From the NCBI GenBank assembly GCA_030840545.1, contig JAVEEH010000059.1, positions 1-10,542 on the forward strand: a DNA stretch of 10,542 nucleotides. Reading direction: 5' to 3'. The notes below the pieces were generated by a model. That model worked only from the letters and a program-made list of their open reading frames with translations. It did not search any database and was not told where the DNA came from. This document shows positions 1 to 6,808 of this stretch, one piece after another. Origin of the DNA: Frankiaceae bacterium (GTDB lineage: Bacteria; Actinomycetota; Actinomycetes; JAFAQI01). Every line of letters begins with the position of its first letter. Position 1 is the stretch's first letter. Both the position numbers and the translations under genes were made by a program.

Positions 1-370
1 GAAGCACTCCTTGAAGCCGGACGTCGCCGTTCACGGTCGCACCCGCCGCCGTCAACGCCGCGGTGACCCGGCTGCGCAGGCCGGAGTCAACCCCCGGTGC
101 GCTCACGACCACGACGGACTGGCCGGCCAGGCGGCCAGCCACGGCGTAGGGCTCGAGTGCGTTGTCGAACGCCTCCTCGCGACTCAGCTGGTTCTTGGCG
201 TCGGACAGTGCGGCGCTGAGGCGCTGATTCTCAGTGGCCACCTTCTTGAGCTGCTTGTTGATGTTCGTGGCCGCGGCCCCACGCAGCGAGGTGCTCCCGA
301 TGAACAGACCGAGCGCCAGCGCCAGAAAGACCGCGGTGATCGACACCACGTGATAGCGAAAATCGATCAC
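1..370 (-). CDS. mctB: MctB/SteB-type membrane protein ('copper transporter' family), 5' part only
   Basis: This is a partial gene: the first 123 codons are present and the rest lies beyond the left edge. The protein begins VIDFRYHVVSITAVFLALAL, the hallmark start of the actinobacterial MctB/SteB family. Residues about 8-26 form one hydrophobic membrane segment, which is either an uncleaved signal anchor or the export signal. Residues about 32-66 are rich in K/E/Q/N and leucine with few helix breakers, consistent with the family's extracytoplasmic coiled coil. A GRLAGQSVVVVSAPG stretch opens the globular domain. The GTG start at 370 overlaps the steA stop in a GTGA arrangement, so it is probably translationally coupled to steA. 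In mycobacteria the family was described as a copper-efflux outer-membrane protein. In corynebacteria SteB works with SteA in cell separation. Which role applies here is not decided by the sequence. Confidence 0.9.
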   Translation of the reverse strand, partial: MIDFRYHVVSITAVFLALALGLFIGSTSLRGAAATNINKQLKKVATENQRLSAALSDAKNQLSREEAFDNALEPYAVAGRLAGQSVVVVSAPGVDSGLRSRVTAALTAAGATVNGDVRLQGVL

Positions 371-1581
371 GTGAACAGTCCGTGCAGCCAACCCACCAGT
401 CCGTGCCACCAGTGGGTGAAGATGAACTGGTAGGCCCGCCCACCCGGTGTCACCGTCAGCGCGACCGCGAAGGTGATCACCGTCGCGATCACCAGCAAGG
501 CCAGCGTGTGCCCCGGGATGCGACTGCGGTAGAGCCGACTGACCCCTTTGGCGTCGACGAGCTTGCCGCCGACGCGCAGCCGGGTGAGGAACGTGCTGGC
601 CATCCCGGCGCGGCCCTTGTCGAGGAACTCCACGAGCGTGGCGTGGGTGCCGACGGCGACGATGAGCGAAGCGCCCTTGTCGTCGGCCAGCAGCAGCGCG
701 ACGTCCTCGCTGGTGCCCGCCGCCGGGAAAACGACCGGGTCGATGCCGAGGTCCTGGACGCGCGACAGCCCCGGCGCGTGACCGTCGCGGTAGGCGTGCA
801 CCACGACCTCGGCACCGCAACGCAGCGCCTCGTCGCTGACGGAGTCCATATCGCCGACGATGAGATGTGGCTTCAGCCCCTCGTCGAGCAGGGCGTCGGC
901 GCCTCCGTCGACGGCGATGAGCACGGGGCGGAACTCGCGAATGTAGTGCCGCAGCGCCAACAGGTCCTGCCGATAGTCATAGCCGCGGACCACGACAAGC
1001 GCGTGCCGACCCTCCAGGTCGGTCCGGATGTCGGGCACCCCGATGCCGTCCAACAGCAGGTCGCGCTCGCGCTTGAGGTATTCCATCGTGTTGGAGGCGA
1101 ATGCTTCGAGCTGCACCGCGAGCCCGGCGCGCGCCTCTGCCATAGCGCTCGCCACCGTCTCGGCCGTCTGGAGCTCGCCTTTCGCGAGAACCGCACCGTC
1201 CATGGCATAGACGGTGTTCTCGTGGACCCGGATGGTCTCTCCCTCACGCACCTGCGAGAACAGCTCCGCGTCGACGCTGTCGAGCAGCGGGATGCCGGCG
1301 GTGAGCAGGATCTCCGGCCCGAGGTTGGGATACCGACCGGAGATGCTGGGTCCGGCGTTCACCACCGCGACGACCCGGGCGGCGACCAGCGCCTCGGCCG
1401 CGACCCGGTCGAGGTCGACATGGTCGATGATCGCGATGTCCCCCGGCTTCAAACGCTTGGTCAGCCGCTTGGTCCGCCGATCGAGCCGGGCGACTCCCAC
1501 CGCGCCCGGCTGACGGTCGCCCGAGCGCGGCCGACGCAGGGTCGCAATCCTCATCACGGCGAGTGTGCCAGACCCGCTCAC
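367..1581 (-). CDS. steA: SteA-like cytokinetic protein with thiamin-pyrophosphokinase-like fold and C-terminal membrane helix
   Basis: The protein has 404 residues and closely resembles what I recall of Rv1697, the actinobacterial SteA family. Visible features in order are a basic N-terminus (residues 11-45), a conserved SGRYPNLGPE segment (81-90), NTMEYLKRE (164-172), DGGADALLDEG (225-235), GDMDSVSD (243-250), which is the thiamin-pyrophosphokinase-like site, and GTSEDVALLLADD (289-301). One hydrophobic helix follows at about 368-388, then a short Trp/His-rich tail. The known family role is in cell separation with the membrane partner SteB, here the next gene, with which it shares a 4-base overlap. 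A true thiamin kinase function is unlikely given the membrane anchor and the partner. The GTG start at 1581 overlaps the recN stop (GTGA). ATG at 1554 (MRIATL) is an alternative start. Neither has a clear Shine-Dalgarno sequence, so coupling favours the GTG. Confidence 0.93.
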   Translation of the reverse strand: MSGSGTLAVMRIATLRRPRSGDRQPGAVGVARLDRRTKRLTKRLKPGDIAIIDHVDLDRVAAEALVAARVVAVVNAGPSISGRYPNLGPEILLTAGIPLLDSVDAELFSQVREGETIRVHENTVYAMDGAVLAKGELQTAETVASAMAEARAGLAVQLEAFASNTMEYLKRERDLLLDGIGVPDIRTDLEGRHALVVVRGYDYRQDLLALRHYIREFRPVLIAVDGGADALLDEGLKPHLIVGDMDSVSDEALRCGAEVVVHAYRDGHAPGLSRVQDLGIDPVVFPAAGTSEDVALLLADDKGASLIVAVGTHATLVEFLDKGRAGMASTFLTRLRVGGKLVDAKGVSRLYRSRIPGHTLALLVIATVITFAVALTVTPGGRAYQFIFTHWWHGLVGWLHGLFT

Positions 1582-3326
1582 CCGCTCTGTTTCGCCGCAC
1601 TCGCGACGGCCAGCAGCTCCTCGGCGTGTCCGCGCCCGAGCGCCGAGTCGGGCAGGCCGGCCAGCATTCGGGACAGCTCTTCGAGGCGCTCCGCGCCGGT
1701 GACCGAGCGAACTCCGGTGGTCGTCACGCAGCCGTCGTCCCTCTTGCGGACAACCAGATGGCTGTCCGCGAACGCGGCCACCTGCGGGAGATGGGTGACG
1801 ACGATGACCTGGGAGGTGCGGGCCAGCAGCGCGAGCCGCCGACCGAGCTCGACCGCGGCGCGGCCACCCACGCCTGCATCGACCTCGTCGAAGACGAACG
1901 TCGGCACCGGGTCACCCCCGGCGAGCACGACCTCGAGCGCCAGCATCACGCGCGAGAGCTCACCACCGGACGCGCCGCGGTGCAGCGGCCGCGGCCCCGC
2001 ACCAGCGTGCGGGGTGAGCAGCAGCTCGACATCGTCGACACCGGACGCCCCGAACGCGACCCGCCGTTGACCACCGGGCAGACCCTCGACGAGCAGTCCG
2101 CCGGCGTCGTCGCGCTGGCGAACGTCGACCTGCACCTGCGCGTGCGGCATCGCCAGTGCGGTGAGCTCCCCCGTCGCCGCATCGGCGAGCCGGCGCGCGG
2201 CAACGGAGCGGCCGCGGGAGAGCTCCGCGGCGGCGGCGGCGAGCTCGCCCAGCAGTTCCTCGTGCTCGGCGGTGAGCTCGGCGACCCGTTCGTCGTCGCC
2301 GCCCAACCCGCCCAGCCGGGTGCGGGCGTCGTCCGCCCACCCGAGCACCCCGGCGACGTCGGGCGCGTACTTGCGGGTGAGCGATGTCAGCTGGCCGAGC
2401 CGCGCCTGGGCGGCCTCGAGCCGCCGTGGGTCCGCCTCCAGCGCCTCGGCATAGGCCGCGAGGTCCGCGGTGACGTCGGAGAGCAGGTAGCAGACCTCGG
2501 CCAGCCGAGTGGCCAGGTCGTCGAGGGGCTCGTCCCGGCCGCGAACGTCGTCGAGCGCGCGTCGCGCGGACGCGAGCAGCGTCAGCGCGTCCTGGCCGGG
2601 CGCCTCGGCTCCGCTGAGGGCGGCGTGAGCGGCTTCGGCCGACAACCGCAGGGCGTCGACGTGCGCCAACTTCGTGATCTCCAGGCGCAGCGCCGTGTCC
2701 TCGTCGGTCAATGGCGCAATCGCGTCGATCTCGCCCAGCCCGAACCGCAACAGATCCGCTTCCTGCGCCCGTTCGCGACGGCGGGTGGTGACGTCGAGAA
2801 GCTGAGCCTGCACAGTCGACAGCCGGGAGAACAGGTTGCGATAGCGGCTCAGGGCCTCGATGACGAGCGCCCCGCCGAACGTGTCGAGCACGTTGCGCTG
2901 CACCGCCGGACGCAGCAGGCCCCGCTGATCGGCCTGCCCGTGCACCGTCACCAGGTCGTCGGCGAGCTCCGCGAGGACGCCCACCGGCATCGCGCGGCCA
3001 CCGACGTGCGCGCGGGACCGGCCTTCCGCGGACACCGAGCGGGCGACGATCAGAACTCCATCGTCGAGAGCGGCGCCGGCGTCGGTCGCTCGCGCCGCCA
3101 CCCCACCGTCTGGGTCGAGTCGGATCCGGCCTTCGACCTCCACCCGGTCGTGGCCGGGGCGGACCAGCGTTGACTCACCCCGGGCGCCGAGCAGGAGGCC
3201 GAGACCGGTCAGCACCATGGTCTTGCCCGCACCGGTCTCGCCGGTGATGGCCGTGAACCCGGGTCCGAGCTCGAGGACGGCGTCGTCGATCACGCCGAGC
3301 CCACGCAGCCGCAGTTCCTCGAGCAC
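1578..3326 (-). CDS. recN: DNA repair ATPase RecN (SMC-like)
   Basis: The 582-residue length is usual for RecN, which acts in the cytoplasm on double-strand breaks and is thought to hold broken ends or sister chromosomes together. The N-terminal half-ATPase begins LEELRLRGLGVIDDAVLEL and carries Walker A GETGAGKT at 29-36. VHGQADQ (128-134) is a family motif. Residues about 155-385 are Leu/Ala/Glu/Arg-rich and fit the two-way coiled coil. The C-terminal half has the ABC signature GASGGELSRVMLA (451-463), Walker B FVFDEVDAGVGG (477-488) and the H-loop VTHLPQVAAFAD (510-521). All catalytic elements are intact. The GTG start at 3326 gives the canonical N-terminus. It lacks a Shine-Dalgarno sequence but has a -10-like TATCGT 7 bases upstream, so the transcript may be leaderless. 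It is preceded by ppnK after 78 bases and overlaps steA by 4 bases. No actinobacterial LexA box is visible upstream. Confidence 0.97.
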   Translation of the reverse strand: MLEELRLRGLGVIDDAVLELGPGFTAITGETGAGKTMVLTGLGLLLGARGESTLVRPGHDRVEVEGRIRLDPDGGVAARATDAGAALDDGVLIVARSVSAEGRSRAHVGGRAMPVGVLAELADDLVTVHGQADQRGLLRPAVQRNVLDTFGGALVIEALSRYRNLFSRLSTVQAQLLDVTTRRRERAQEADLLRFGLGEIDAIAPLTDEDTALRLEITKLAHVDALRLSAEAAHAALSGAEAPGQDALTLLASARRALDDVRGRDEPLDDLATRLAEVCYLLSDVTADLAAYAEALEADPRRLEAAQARLGQLTSLTRKYAPDVAGVLGWADDARTRLGGLGGDDERVAELTAEHEELLGELAAAAAELSRGRSVAARRLADAATGELTALAMPHAQVQVDVRQRDDAGGLLVEGLPGGQRRVAFGASGVDDVELLLTPHAGAGPRPLHRGASGGELSRVMLALEVVLAGGDPVPTFVFDEVDAGVGGRAAVELGRRLALLARTSQVIVVTHLPQVAAFADSHLVVRKRDDGCVTTTGVRSVTGAERLEELSRMLAGLPDSALGRGHAEELLAVASAAKQSG

Positions 3327-3333
3327 GGGACCG

Positions 3334-3339
3334 ACGATA
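3334..3339 (-). promoter_or_regulatory. Candidate -10 hexamer for recN (possible leaderless start)
   Basis: On the minus strand TATCGT (TAnnnT class) ends 7 bases before the recN GTG, which would put the transcription start at or next to the start codon. There is no Shine-Dalgarno-like purine run in front of the GTG, as expected for a leaderless mRNA. I see no convincing -35 element 16-18 bases further upstream, so this rests on position and hexamer alone. If real, recN-steA-mctB can be expressed apart from tlyA-ppnK. Confidence 0.35.
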
Positions 3340-3404
3340 CGAGCGCGAAGCGACGGTGCTGGGTAGGCGCGCGGTGATGTGGCCCGGCGGATTGGCGGCC
3401 TGGG

Positions 3405-4313
3405 TCAGTCCTCGGCGCGGTCTTCCTCGGTGTGCCCGCGCCACCCACGGACCGGCAGCCGGAACTTGCCGACGAGCCGGTCGGTGAACGTGGCGCCGGA
3501 CAGGCGCACCAACCGGACGGGGAGCTGTCCACGGCCGATCTCCACCCGGTCGCGGACAGCGAGCTCCGTGGTCCGACGGCCGTCACAGAAGGCGATCGCG
3601 CCGCCGGTCTCGGTCAGCAGCTCAACGGCGAGCCGTGACTCCGGCCCGACCACGAGCGGCCGCGCGAACAGCGCGTGGGCGCTGATGGGGACGAGCAGCA
3701 TCGCCTGGACCGAGGGCCAAACGACCGGGCCGCCGGCCGAGAAGGCGTAAGCCGTCGACCCCGTCGGCGTGGCACACACGAGTCCGTCACCGGACCAGCG
3801 GGACAGGGGCCGGCCGTCGACCTCGACCATCAGCTCGAGCATCCGCTGCCGGGCGGTCTTCTCGATGGTCACGTCGTTGAGGGCCCAGTCCCGCGACAAC
3901 ACCTGACCACCCCGTCGTACGACGACGTCGAGGGTGAGCCGCTCTTCCACGTCGTACGACTTGGCGAGGATCCGTCCAACCATCACCTCGAGATCGGTGC
4001 GTTCGGCCTCGGCGAGGAAGCCGACGTGTCCCAGGTTGACTCCCAGCAACGCCGCTGCGGCCGGGCGAGCGAGCTCGGCGGCGCGCAGAATGGTGCCGTC
4101 GCCGCCCAGCGCGATGACGAGCTCGGCCCCGACCGCGGCGTCGCAGTTCGCCGGCACCGCCGTCACCGTGTCGCGCGCGATCGCGTCGGTCTCCTCTGCC
4201 AGCACCCGAACGGCGAGACCGGCCTGCGTCAGCCTGTCCGTGAGCTCACGAGCCGCGGACACGGCCGACCGGCGGCCGGTGTGCACCACCAGAAGGACCG
4301 TGCGCGAGCTCAT
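3405..4313 (-). CDS. ppnK: NAD kinase
   Basis: The protein has 302 residues, normal for the ATP/polyphosphate-dependent NAD kinases of actinobacteria, which make NADP+ from NAD+ in the cytoplasm. The GGDGT motif is at 70-74, preceded by the strand ELVIALG. The second conserved block GVNLGHVGFLAE is at 91-102. The NAD-site ALNDV is at 144-148. The glycine-rich GDGLVCATPTGSTAY is at 175-189, followed by SAHALFARPLV at 211-221. All are as in the family. The ATG at 4313 overlaps the tlyA stop in ATGA form, so translation is probably coupled to tlyA. After its stop there are 78 bases before recN. The C-terminal extension is charged (residues 290-302), which is not unusual. The pairing tlyA-ppnK-recN is a standard actinobacterial order and supports both the call and the start. 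Confidence 0.97.
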   Translation of the reverse strand: MSSRTVLLVVHTGRRSAVSAARELTDRLTQAGLAVRVLAEETDAIARDTVTAVPANCDAAVGAELVIALGGDGTILRAAELARPAAAALLGVNLGHVGFLAEAERTDLEVMVGRILAKSYDVEERLTLDVVVRRGGQVLSRDWALNDVTIEKTARQRMLELMVEVDGRPLSRWSGDGLVCATPTGSTAYAFSAGGPVVWPSVQAMLLVPISAHALFARPLVVGPESRLAVELLTETGGAIAFCDGRRTTELAVRDRVEIGRGQLPVRLVRLSGATFTDRLVGKFRLPVRGWRGHTEEDRAED

Positions 4314-5110
4314 GCGGGACCCACGTCGACCGCTCGGGTCAGCGCCTCGTCATCCAGGGCAGGTGCGTCGCGCCGCAGCCAGAGAAAGAACTCGACGTTG
4401 CCGGCCGGCCCGGGCAGCGAGCTCGCCACGACCCCGGCACTGCCCCAGCCCAGGGCCTGAGCCGCGGCGGCGACCGATCGGACCGCGCCCGCACGCGCGT
4501 CCTGGTCCCGGACGACTCCCCCTTTGCCGATGCGGTCGCGCCCCACCTCGAACTGCGGCTTGACCATGAGGGCGAGGTCGCCGTCGGGGTCGGTGCAGCC
4601 GACCAGCGCGGGCAGCACGACAGTGAGGGAGATGAACGACAGGTCCGCGACGACGAGCTGCACCGGCCCGCCGATGTCCGCGGCGCTGAGCGAGCGGACG
4701 TTCGTGCGCTCGAGCACCCGGACGCGTTCGTCGTTGCGCAGGGTCCAGGCCAGCTGGCCGTAACCCACGTCGACCGCGACGACCTCGCTCGCTCCGCGCC
4801 GCAGCAGCACGTCGGTGAAGCCACCGGTGGACGCGCCGGCGTCCAGGCAGCGCCGTCCCGCCACGCGCGGTCCACCCAGAGCGTCCAGCGCGCCCGAGAG
4901 CTTCCACCCGCCGCGGGAGACGAAGTCGTTTCCGCCGGCGGCCCCCACCACCTGCACGGATGCTGCCGCGTCCACGCCGGTGGCGGCCTTGGTCGCCGGC
5001 AGCCCGCCGACCAAGACGCGGTTGGCGCTCACGAGCTCCTGCGCATGATGACGCGAACGGGCCAGTCCGCGGCGGACGAGCTCGGCGTCGAGCCGTTGTT
5101 TCGCCGCCAT
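4310..5110 (-). CDS. tlyA: TlyA, S4-domain rRNA 2'-O-ribose methyltransferase
   Basis: The protein has 266 residues. Residues 1-60 are an S4 RNA-binding domain (AKQRLDAELVRRGLARSR...). A linker and SRGGWKL (65-71) lead to the Rossmann methyltransferase domain with the SAM-binding loop CLDAGASTGGFTD (88-100). VVADLSFISL is at 153-162, LMVKPQFEVGRDRIGKGGVV at 181-200, and NVEFFLWL near 238-245. By comparison with mycobacterial TlyA the catalytic tetrad would be K70, D156, K184 and E240; all four residues are present. Known family members methylate a 16S rRNA cytidine (C1409) and often 23S C1920, which affects capreomycin susceptibility. The ATG at 5110 is the family start. The frame stays open upstream to 5284, but that part overlaps another gene and looks like shadow coding. 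There is no strong ribosome binding site. The start follows the stop of the 65-residue ORF by one base, suggesting coupling. Confidence 0.96.
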   Translation of the reverse strand: MAAKQRLDAELVRRGLARSRHHAQELVSANRVLVGGLPATKAATGVDAAASVQVVGAAGGNDFVSRGGWKLSGALDALGGPRVAGRRCLDAGASTGGFTDVLLRRGASEVVAVDVGYGQLAWTLRNDERVRVLERTNVRSLSAADIGGPVQLVVADLSFISLTVVLPALVGCTDPDGDLALMVKPQFEVGRDRIGKGGVVRDQDARAGAVRSVAAAAQALGWGSAGVVASSLPGPAGNVEFFLWLRRDAPALDDEALTRAVDVGPA

Positions 5111-5111
5111 C

Positions 5112-5309
5112 TCAACGCTCGTCGAGATCGGCAAGACCCTCCTGGAGGAGTCGGTGCGTGTCCTCGTAGGCCTCGACATGCTGGTCGAGCGGCGCGCCAT
5201 CGAGCTCCGCGAGACGCCGCTCGGCCTCGTCCGCCGCGGCGACCCCGCTGGAGGGCACGCTGCCGGCGGGCACACTCTGTTCAAGCGGTGCTGCGTGTGG
5301 CTCGGTCAC
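5112..5309 (-). CDS. Small conserved acidic protein upstream of tlyA, function unknown
   Basis: The protein has 65 residues and starts at GTG 5309 (VTEPHAAPLEQSVPAG...). The start is set by a strong Shine-Dalgarno run AAGGGGG five bases upstream. Residues 1-24 are Pro/Ala/Ser-rich and probably disordered. From about residue 26 two amphipathic acidic helices are likely: AADEAERRLAELDGAP and DQHVEAYEDTHRLLQEGL. There is no signal peptide or membrane segment. A similarly small gene occupies the same place before tlyA in M. tuberculosis (Rv1693, from memory), and similar proteins occur in other actinobacteria, so it is very probably real. Its function is unknown. It heads the tlyA-ppnK unit, with TGA-G-ATG linking it to tlyA. 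A role as a TlyA partner, or as a leader ORF setting tlyA translation, is inference only. Confidence 0.82.
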   Translation of the reverse strand: MTEPHAAPLEQSVPAGSVPSSGVAAADEAERRLAELDGAPLDQHVEAYEDTHRLLQEGLADLDER

Positions 5310-5314
5310 GGCTG

Positions 5315-5321
5315 CCCCCTT
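5315..5321 (-). promoter_or_regulatory. Ribosome binding site of the 65-residue ORF
   Basis: The minus-strand sequence AAGGGGG sits five bases before GTG 5309. It decides the start of this small gene within a much longer open frame on the same strand. Confidence 0.7.
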
Positions 5322-5329
5322 CGAGGCAG

Positions 5330-5365
5330 ACGCTATCGGACCCTGGACGGGGTATGCGCTAGCGT
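5330..5365. promoter_or_regulatory. Divergent promoter region with mirrored TAGCGT hexamers
   Basis: The 106 bases between the minus-strand 65-residue ORF and the plus-strand SCP2-like gene must hold promoters for both. TAGCGT (TAnnnT type) lies at 5360-5365 on the plus strand and at 5335-5330 on the minus strand, each pointing to its own gene and separated by 24 bases. Predicted transcription starts would be about 45 bases before the plus gene and about 13 bases before the minus gene. No convincing -35 boxes are visible, although TCGGAC (5336-5341) lies 18 bases before the plus hexamer. The paired hexamers also form a short inverted repeat that could be a protein-binding site. Confidence 0.35.
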
Positions 5366-5402
5366 GCCGGGCCGCCGGCACCGGCAATTTCCGGGTCGAC
5401 GT

Positions 5403-5412
5403 GGGAGAGGGG
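5403..5412 (+). promoter_or_regulatory. Ribosome binding site of the SCP2-like gene
   Basis: The purine run GGGAGAGGGG ends three bases before GTG 5416, and its GGAG core lies eight bases before it. It favours GTG 5416 over the in-frame GTG 5401, which overlaps this site. Confidence 0.6.
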
Positions 5413-5415
5413 CCA

Positions 5416-5766
5416 GTGGCGAGCGTCAAGCAGTGCCGCGCCGCTGTCGACCGCCTGGTCGCCGCGCTCGGGGACGTCGATCCACAGCTGCGCGCCCGAC
5501 ACGTTCCCAAGCGCACTGTCGCCTGCCGGGTCACCGACCTGGGTGTCACGTTCGTGGGCCGGCTGGACGAGGACGGCGTGCACGACGTCGAGCAGTCACC
5601 CGAGGACGATCCCGAGGTGGACGTGCGCCTCACCCTCGACAGCGACCAGCTCCTGGCGCTGGCCGAGGGGCGCGACGAGTTCCTCCCGGCGTGGATCAGA
5701 GGTCGGGTCCAGGTGTCGGCCAGCATGCGCGACCTGTTGCGGCTCCGCACGCTGTTCGGGCTCTGA
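5416..5766 (+). CDS. Small SCP2 sterol-transfer-like domain protein
   Basis: The protein has 116 residues, about one SCP2 domain. It begins MASVKQCRAAVDRLVAAL (GTG start). A beta-rich middle follows (TVACRVTDLGVTFVGRL, 34-50), then an acidic loop (52-68), and VDVRLTLDSDQLLALAEG (68-85), which matches the usual SCP2 pattern of a strand followed by a helix. The end is a WIRGRVQVSASMRDLLRLRTLF segment. There is no signal peptide. SCP2 domains bind lipids or other hydrophobic ligands in a tunnel. The true ligand here is unknown and need not be a sterol. It stands alone on the plus strand, divergent from the tlyA unit and convergent with the HAD gene, with 10 bases between the two stops. No terminator hairpin separates them. 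As I recall, M. tuberculosis has no gene on the opposite strand at this spot. Confidence 0.75.
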   Translation: MASVKQCRAAVDRLVAALGDVDPQLRARHVPKRTVACRVTDLGVTFVGRLDEDGVHDVEQSPEDDPEVDVRLTLDSDQLLALAEGRDEFLPAWIRGRVQVSASMRDLLRLRTLFGL

Positions 5767-5776
5767 TCGGCGTCGG

Positions 5777-6808
5777 TCACGCGAGGTCGAGGTCGCGGAG
5801 CACCCCGTCGAAGCGGTCCGGGTCGAGCACGCCGCGCCAAGCCAGCACGCAGGCAGCCCGCAAGCCGTCCAGCCCGTCGCCCGATGACGCCGAAGCACTC
5901 GAGCGCTGGACGATCCCGTCGCTGGTCACCGTGACCTGCCCACAGCTCACCCGCTCCCCCTCCACCACGACGGGAGGGTGCGGAATCTCCAGCGCTGCGA
6001 TGTCGCGACCCAGATAGCTGGGGCGAGCGGGCGGCTCGGCAGACAAGAGATCAAGGGGACGGGACACGCCGGTCAGCACCACCAGCGACGGCATGCCGGC
6101 GTTCACCGCCCCCGCGATGTCGGTGTCCAGCCGATCACCGACGACGAGCGGCCGCTCGGCGCCTGTCCGCCGTCGGGCGGCTTCGAACAGGCTCGGGCCG
6201 GGTTTGCCGACGACGTCAGCTGGCTCGAGCCCGGTGGCCGTGACCAGCGCGGCGACGAGTGATCCCGATCCGGGCAGCGGGCCACGCGGCGAGGGCAGGG
6301 TCGCATCGCGGTTGGTCACCACCCAACGGGCACCCGCTCGCAGCGCGACCGCTCCCTCGGCGAGGTCCCGCCAAGCGACGTCGGGACCCCAGCCCTGCGC
6401 GACGGCCGGCGGGCGGGACTCCGCCGACCGCACCGGCTGCAGGCCGACGCCGGCGATCGCTGCCCACAGCCCCGGCCCGCCGATGACGAGGACCTCGGCG
6501 CCGGGCGGCAGGGCGGCAGCCAGGACGTCGGCCGCGGCCATCGAGGACGTGACGACCTCTGTCGGCGCTGCCTCAACCCCGAGGCGGGAGAGCCGAGCCG
6601 CGACCTCCTCCGGGGCACGGGCCGCGTTGTTGGTGATGAATGCGACCCGCAGACCTCGGTCCCGAACACGCCCGAGCACGTCCGGAGCCCCCGGCACCGG
6701 CTGATCGTCCAGCTGGACGACACCATCCAGATCAACTAATAGCGCGTCATGAGTCTCGACCAGTGGTTGAGGGCTGGACTGCAGCACGCTCGGCGCGTCC
6801 AAGCTCAC
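5777..6808 (-). CDS. HAD-IIA family phosphatase (NagD/Rv1692-like), probable glycerol-3-phosphate or other sugar-phosphate phosphatase
   Basis: The protein has 343 residues. HAD motif I DLDGVV is at 26-31, with D26 the nucleophile and D28 the acid/base. Motif II FITNNAAR is at 57-64. Motif III includes K202 in GKPGPSLFEAA (201-211). Motif IV GDRLDTDIAGA is at 224-234. The roughly 130-residue insert between motifs II and III is the C2 cap of the IIA class. After the core, residues about 280-343 form an extra C-terminal domain joined by a Ser/Gly-rich linker (QRSSASASSGDG, 301-312), like the extension of mycobacterial Rv1692. That enzyme dephosphorylates glycerol 3-phosphate in lipid recycling. 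Substrate identity here is inference. The GTG start at 6808 overlaps the stop of the TPR gene in GTGA form, so the two are probably an operon with coupled translation. Confidence 0.92.
   Translation of the reverse strand: MSLDAPSVLQSSPQPLVETHDALLVDLDGVVQLDDQPVPGAPDVLGRVRDRGLRVAFITNNAARAPEEVAARLSRLGVEAAPTEVVTSSMAAADVLAAALPPGAEVLVIGGPGLWAAIAGVGLQPVRSAESRPPAVAQGWGPDVAWRDLAEGAVALRAGARWVVTNRDATLPSPRGPLPGSGSLVAALVTATGLEPADVVGKPGPSLFEAARRRTGAERPLVVGDRLDTDIAGAVNAGMPSLVVLTGVSRPLDLLSAEPPARPSYLGRDIAALEIPHPPVVVEGERVSCGQVTVTSDGIVQRSSASASSGDGLDGLRAACVLAWRGVLDPDRFDGVLRDLDLA

Noticed and set aside
382..2070. Long plus-strand open frame opposite steA and recN
   Set aside because: It is antisense to two clearly recognised genes. 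Its translation is rich in Arg, Pro, Gly, His and Gln with no domain, typical of a shadow frame in high-GC DNA.
1563..3173. 536-codon plus-strand open frame opposite recN
   Set aside because: recN on the other strand has all its ATPase motifs. This frame shows only low-complexity composition and no recognisable motif.
3327..3404. LexA box or terminator in front of recN
   Set aside because: No TCGAAC-N4-GTTCGA-like site is present, and the GC-rich partial repeats there have no T-tract to act as a terminator.
3675..4460. Plus-strand open frame opposite ppnK and tlyA
   Set aside because: It is a shadow of two conserved enzymes, with no ribosome binding site and no domain signal.
4310..5110. 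TlyA as a haemolysin
   Set aside because: The name comes from older annotation. S4 plus methyltransferase motifs with the four catalytic residues show an rRNA methyltransferase.
5111..5284. N-terminal extension of tlyA
   Set aside because: The extra 58 residues are Arg/Ser/Pro-rich, overlap the 65-residue gene in another frame, and are not part of the known S4-domain start MAAKQRLD.
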